This document shows, in pieces, positions 7,071 through 8,732 of a stretch of 8,732 nucleotides of DNA. The position numbers were made by a program, and so were the translations under genes. Within the stretch, counting starts at the first letter, position 1. The number at the start of each line of letters is the position of its first letter. This stretch comes from Desulfobulbaceae bacterium (GTDB lineage: Bacteria > Desulfobacterota > Desulfobulbia > Desulfobulbales > UBA5123). The DNA lies in contig JAOUHH010000105.1 in NCBI GenBank assembly GCA_029865195.1, positions 1 through 8,732 of the forward strand, given 5' to 3'. Under the pieces are notes generated by a model. The model was not told where the DNA came from and searched no databases. It saw only the letters and a list, made by a program, of their open reading frames with translations.

Positions 7071-7079
7071 AACTCCTTA
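7071..7079 (-). promoter_or_regulatory. Strong ribosome binding site of nuoH fused to the nuoD stop codon
   Basis: On the minus strand the sequence reads TAAGGAGTT: the TAA ends nuoD and the overlapping AAGGAG is the Shine-Dalgarno element for nuoH, about 7 nt before its ATG. It is the best-looking ribosome site in the window and supports the nuoH start. Confidence 0.8.
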
Positions 7080-8195
7080 GCGGTCGATCTCGGGAATAAC
7101 CAGATCCAGACTACCCATGAAGGCGACGGCGTCAGCCACCGTTACCCCACGAGCCACCTCGGCCAACAGACTCAGGTTGGAGAAGGTTGGTGAACGCAAC
7201 TTCAGGCGGTACGGGGTATTGGTCCCGTCACTCACCACCCGCACCCCAAAGCTGCCGCGTGCAGCCTCGACGGCATGGTAGTAGTCACCCTTGGGCGGCT
7301 TGAGCACCTTGGGTACCTTTTCAGCCATCACCGGCCCCTCGGGAAGCCGGTTTACCGCCTGCTCGACGATCCGCAACGACTGCTCAATCTCGTCCATGCG
7401 CACCATGTAGCGGGCCATGGAATCCCCCTCGCTATAGACGGGAACATCGAAATCGAACTCCGGGTAGACCGAGTAGGGTTCGTTCTTGCGGACGTCGAAG
7501 TTGATTCCGGAGCCGCGCGCCACCGGCCCGGTAACCCCGTAGCGGCGACACATGTCGGCATCGATGATGCCGATCCCCTTCAACCGCTCCATGAGGATGA
7601 CATTCTTGGTGACCAGGGTATGGTACATGGGCAGCCGTGACCGCATCCGCGCGACAAAGGCCTTCACCTCGCCGATAAACTGCTCATCGACATCGTTGTA
7701 CAGGCCGCCGAAGCGGAAATAGCAGTAGGTCAACCGCGAACCGGTCACCCGCTCCAGCATATCGAGGATCTTCTCGCGGTCGTCAAAGGCATAGAGTAAC
7801 GGCGTAAAGCCGCCGAGGTCGAGCAGGTAGGCGCCCATCCAGAGCAGATGGCTGGAGATGCGGTTCAACTCAACGGTCAAGACCCGGATATACTCGGCCC
7901 GCTCCGGCACCTCGATGCCGGCGGCGCGCTCCACCGCGGCGGCATAGCCATGGTTGTACGAAAGGGCGCCCAAATAATCGAGGCGGCCGGTATTGGGCAT
8001 GAACTGCGCCCAGTTGCGGTTCTCGCCCATCTTTTCATGCATGCGGTGGATATAGCCAAGGACCGGTTCGGCCTCGACGATATACTCGCCGTCCATGACC
8101 AGTTTGACGCGCAGAACCCCGTGGGTGGCGGGATGCTGCGGCCCCATGTTGAGGACGAAGGTCTCTTTCTGCTTATCGCTGGCCAGTTCAATCAT
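7077..8195 (-). CDS. nuoD: NADH-quinone oxidoreductase subunit D (49-kDa homologue)
   Basis: This Q-module subunit forms the quinone-reduction site together with the PSST homologue NuoB. It has 372 residues and is not fused to NuoC. Seen: NMGPQHPATHGVLR (16-29), RLDY (71-74), ERAEYIRV (98-105), NRISSHLLWMGAYLLDLG (111-128) and a C-terminal GSLDLVIPEIDR. By spacing, H25 and Y74 correspond to the quinone-headgroup residues H59 and Y108 of the bovine 49-kDa subunit. The N- and C-terminal CxxC pairs of [NiFe] hydrogenases are absent, which excludes a hydrogenase large subunit. The stretch before RLDY reads MPNTG, where many homologues have a PYTD-like sequence. The ATG start overlaps the nuoC stop by 4 nt, with AAGGA 9 nt upstream. 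Confidence 0.97.
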   Translation of the reverse strand: MIELASDKQKETFVLNMGPQHPATHGVLRVKLVMDGEYIVEAEPVLGYIHRMHEKMGENRNWAQFMPNTGRLDYLGALSYNHGYAAAVERAAGIEVPERAEYIRVLTVELNRISSHLLWMGAYLLDLGGFTPLLYAFDDREKILDMLERVTGSRLTYCYFRFGGLYNDVDEQFIGEVKAFVARMRSRLPMYHTLVTKNVILMERLKGIGIIDADMCRRYGVTGPVARGSGINFDVRKNEPYSVYPEFDFDVPVYSEGDSMARYMVRMDEIEQSLRIVEQAVNRLPEGPVMAEKVPKVLKPPKGDYYHAVEAARGSFGVRVVSDGTNTPYRLKLRSPTFSNLSLLAEVARGVTVADAVAFMGSLDLVIPEIDR

Positions 8196-8732
8196 GCTTT
8201 GAAATCCTTCAGCAAGGGATGAAAATCGGCGTCTTCCGGAAGAAGCAACGGCGTCAGGTCGGGGTGGCCAAGGAAGCGGATCCCGAAGAAATCATGGGTC
8301 TCGCGCTCATGCCAGTTCGCACCGGGATAGATTGCCGAGATGGTGGGCAACTCGGGGGTGTCACGCGGGATCCGGGTGCGCACCACCACCCGGCAATTCT
8401 CCTGATAATGCGCGAAATCATAGACGACCTCCATCTCATCCGGCAACGGCGCAGCCGCCGGGGGTTCCGGGGCCGGAGGGGGGGCAGGTGCCGCCTCAGC
8501 GCCGGCCTCGGCAGCGGCCGCTGCAGCAGCCTCGGCAGCCTTTTTCGCCGCCGCCTCTTTAGCCTTCGCAGCCTCCGCCGCCAGGGCCGCCTGCTCACCC
8601 AGCCAATCGACGCCGGTCACCGCCTCGATAAAGAATCCCGCCTCGCGAATGGCCGCGGCCACGGCCGTGACCTGCTCGGCGGCAACCTGCACATCGAGGT
8701 CATACCCCTTCTTGGCGTGGTCGGTCTCGCTG
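8192..8732 (-). CDS. nuoC: NADH-quinone oxidoreductase subunit C with Ala/Pro-rich insert, 5' end beyond window
   Basis: This is the 30-kDa homologue of the Q-module. The reading frame is open to the right edge, so the true start is outside. In frame before the GTG at 8690-8692 come codons for SETDHAKKGYDLD, which fit a normal NuoC N-terminal domain, so that GTG is probably internal. 179 residues are visible. Seen: IEAVTGVDWL, then a low-complexity stretch of about 55 residues (visible residues 45-99), then EVVYDFAHY, and the family signature ANWHERETHDFFGIRFLGHPD (visible 138-158) closing with LLPEDADFHPLLKD. The low-complexity stretch replaces what is normally a short turn between two beta strands; it has an Ala/Glu/Lys-rich half that looks helical and a Pro/Ala-rich half. 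It stays in frame and the conserved C-terminal part is intact, so the gene looks functional. It overlaps nuoD by 4 nt. Confidence 0.95.
   Translation of the reverse strand, partial: SETDHAKKGYDLDVQVAAEQVTAVAAAIREAGFFIEAVTGVDWLGEQAALAAEAAKAKEAAAKKAAEAAAAAAAEAGAEAAPAPPPAPEPPAAAPLPDEMEVVYDFAHYQENCRVVVRTRIPRDTPELPTISAIYPGANWHERETHDFFGIRFLGHPDLTPLLLPEDADFHPLLKDFKA
8460..8484 (+). other. G-quadruplex-like motif on the template strand of nuoC
   Basis: The plus strand carries G runs of 5 (8460-8464), 4 (8469-8472), 2 (8475-8476) and 7 (8478-8484). Splitting the last run gives four G-tracts of at least three with loops of 7 or fewer, the usual quadruplex pattern. The mRNA is C-rich here and encodes the Pro-rich half of the NuoC insert, so the run may merely reflect proline codons. 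Confidence 0.45.
8511..8524. repeat. 14-bp perfect palindrome in the Ala-rich part of nuoC
   Basis: GCAGCGGCCGCTGC equals its own reverse complement. It lies in the run of alanine codons of the NuoC insert, where GCN repeats make such palindromes easy to form by chance. A regulatory role is unlikely. Confidence 0.5.

Noticed and set aside
6233..7099. Plus-strand open frame (288 codons) opposite nuoH
   Set aside because: Antisense shadow with His/Asp-rich composition; NuoH motifs on the other strand are complete.
7077..8195. NuoD as large subunit of an energy-converting [NiFe] hydrogenase
   Set aside because: No N- or C-terminal CxxC pairs for nickel binding; the quinone-site His and Tyr are present.
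8192..8692. NuoC starting at the GTG at 8690-8692
   Set aside because: The frame stays open to the window edge and the upstream codons fit the NuoC N-terminal domain, so the real start is outside and the gene is partial.

Overview
The window is one uninterrupted complex I (nuo-type) operon, read entirely on the minus strand, so transcription runs from the right edge to the left edge. In transcription order it holds nuoC (5' end outside the window), nuoD, nuoH, nuoI, nuoJ, nuoK, a 490-residue MrpD/NuoN-like antiporter subunit, an unrecognised 83-residue two-helix membrane protein, a 594-residue NuoL-type antiporter-like subunit with a C-terminal lateral-helix region, and nuoM (3' end outside the window). 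Coding is nearly complete. The only untranslated gaps are 27 nt (1166-1192), 81 nt (4691-4771), 2 nt (6066-6067) and 10 nt (7067-7076). Most other junctions are 4-nt ATGA stop/start overlaps, which points to translational coupling. No RNA genes, mobile elements, CRISPR arrays or terminators were seen, and no promoter lies inside the window.

The set of families suggests an anaerobic bacterium of the Desulfobacterota (the former Deltaproteobacteria, for example the Desulfobulbales/Desulfuromonadales side). The reasons are the separate nuoC and nuoD, the lack of nuoEFG between nuoD and nuoH, and the replacement of plain nuoL/nuoN by two proteins of the kind usually named 'Na+/H+ antiporter subunit D family'. 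This placement is inference from remembered family patterns, not from a search. Base composition is GC-rich.

Together the genes encode the Q-module (NuoC, NuoD, NuoI, with NuoH as membrane anchor) and the proton-translocating membrane arm (NuoH, J, K and the antiporter-like subunits). NuoD lacks the CxxC motifs of [NiFe] hydrogenases, so this is a quinone-reducing complex I rather than an energy-converting hydrogenase. The NADH-oxidising N-module is not visible here, so the electron donor (NADH via a distant nuoEFG, ferredoxin, or another input module) is open.

The points most worth attention are: an Ala/Pro/Lys/Glu-rich insert of about 55 residues inside NuoC; the 83-residue protein translationally coupled between two antiporter subunits; loss of the TM7 lysine (Asn instead) in the 594-residue subunit while its other key charges remain; a perfect 10-bp inverted repeat in the operon's only sizeable gap; and a G-quadruplex-like motif on the template strand of nuoC. 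No wholly new system is evident. The window is a variant complex I.
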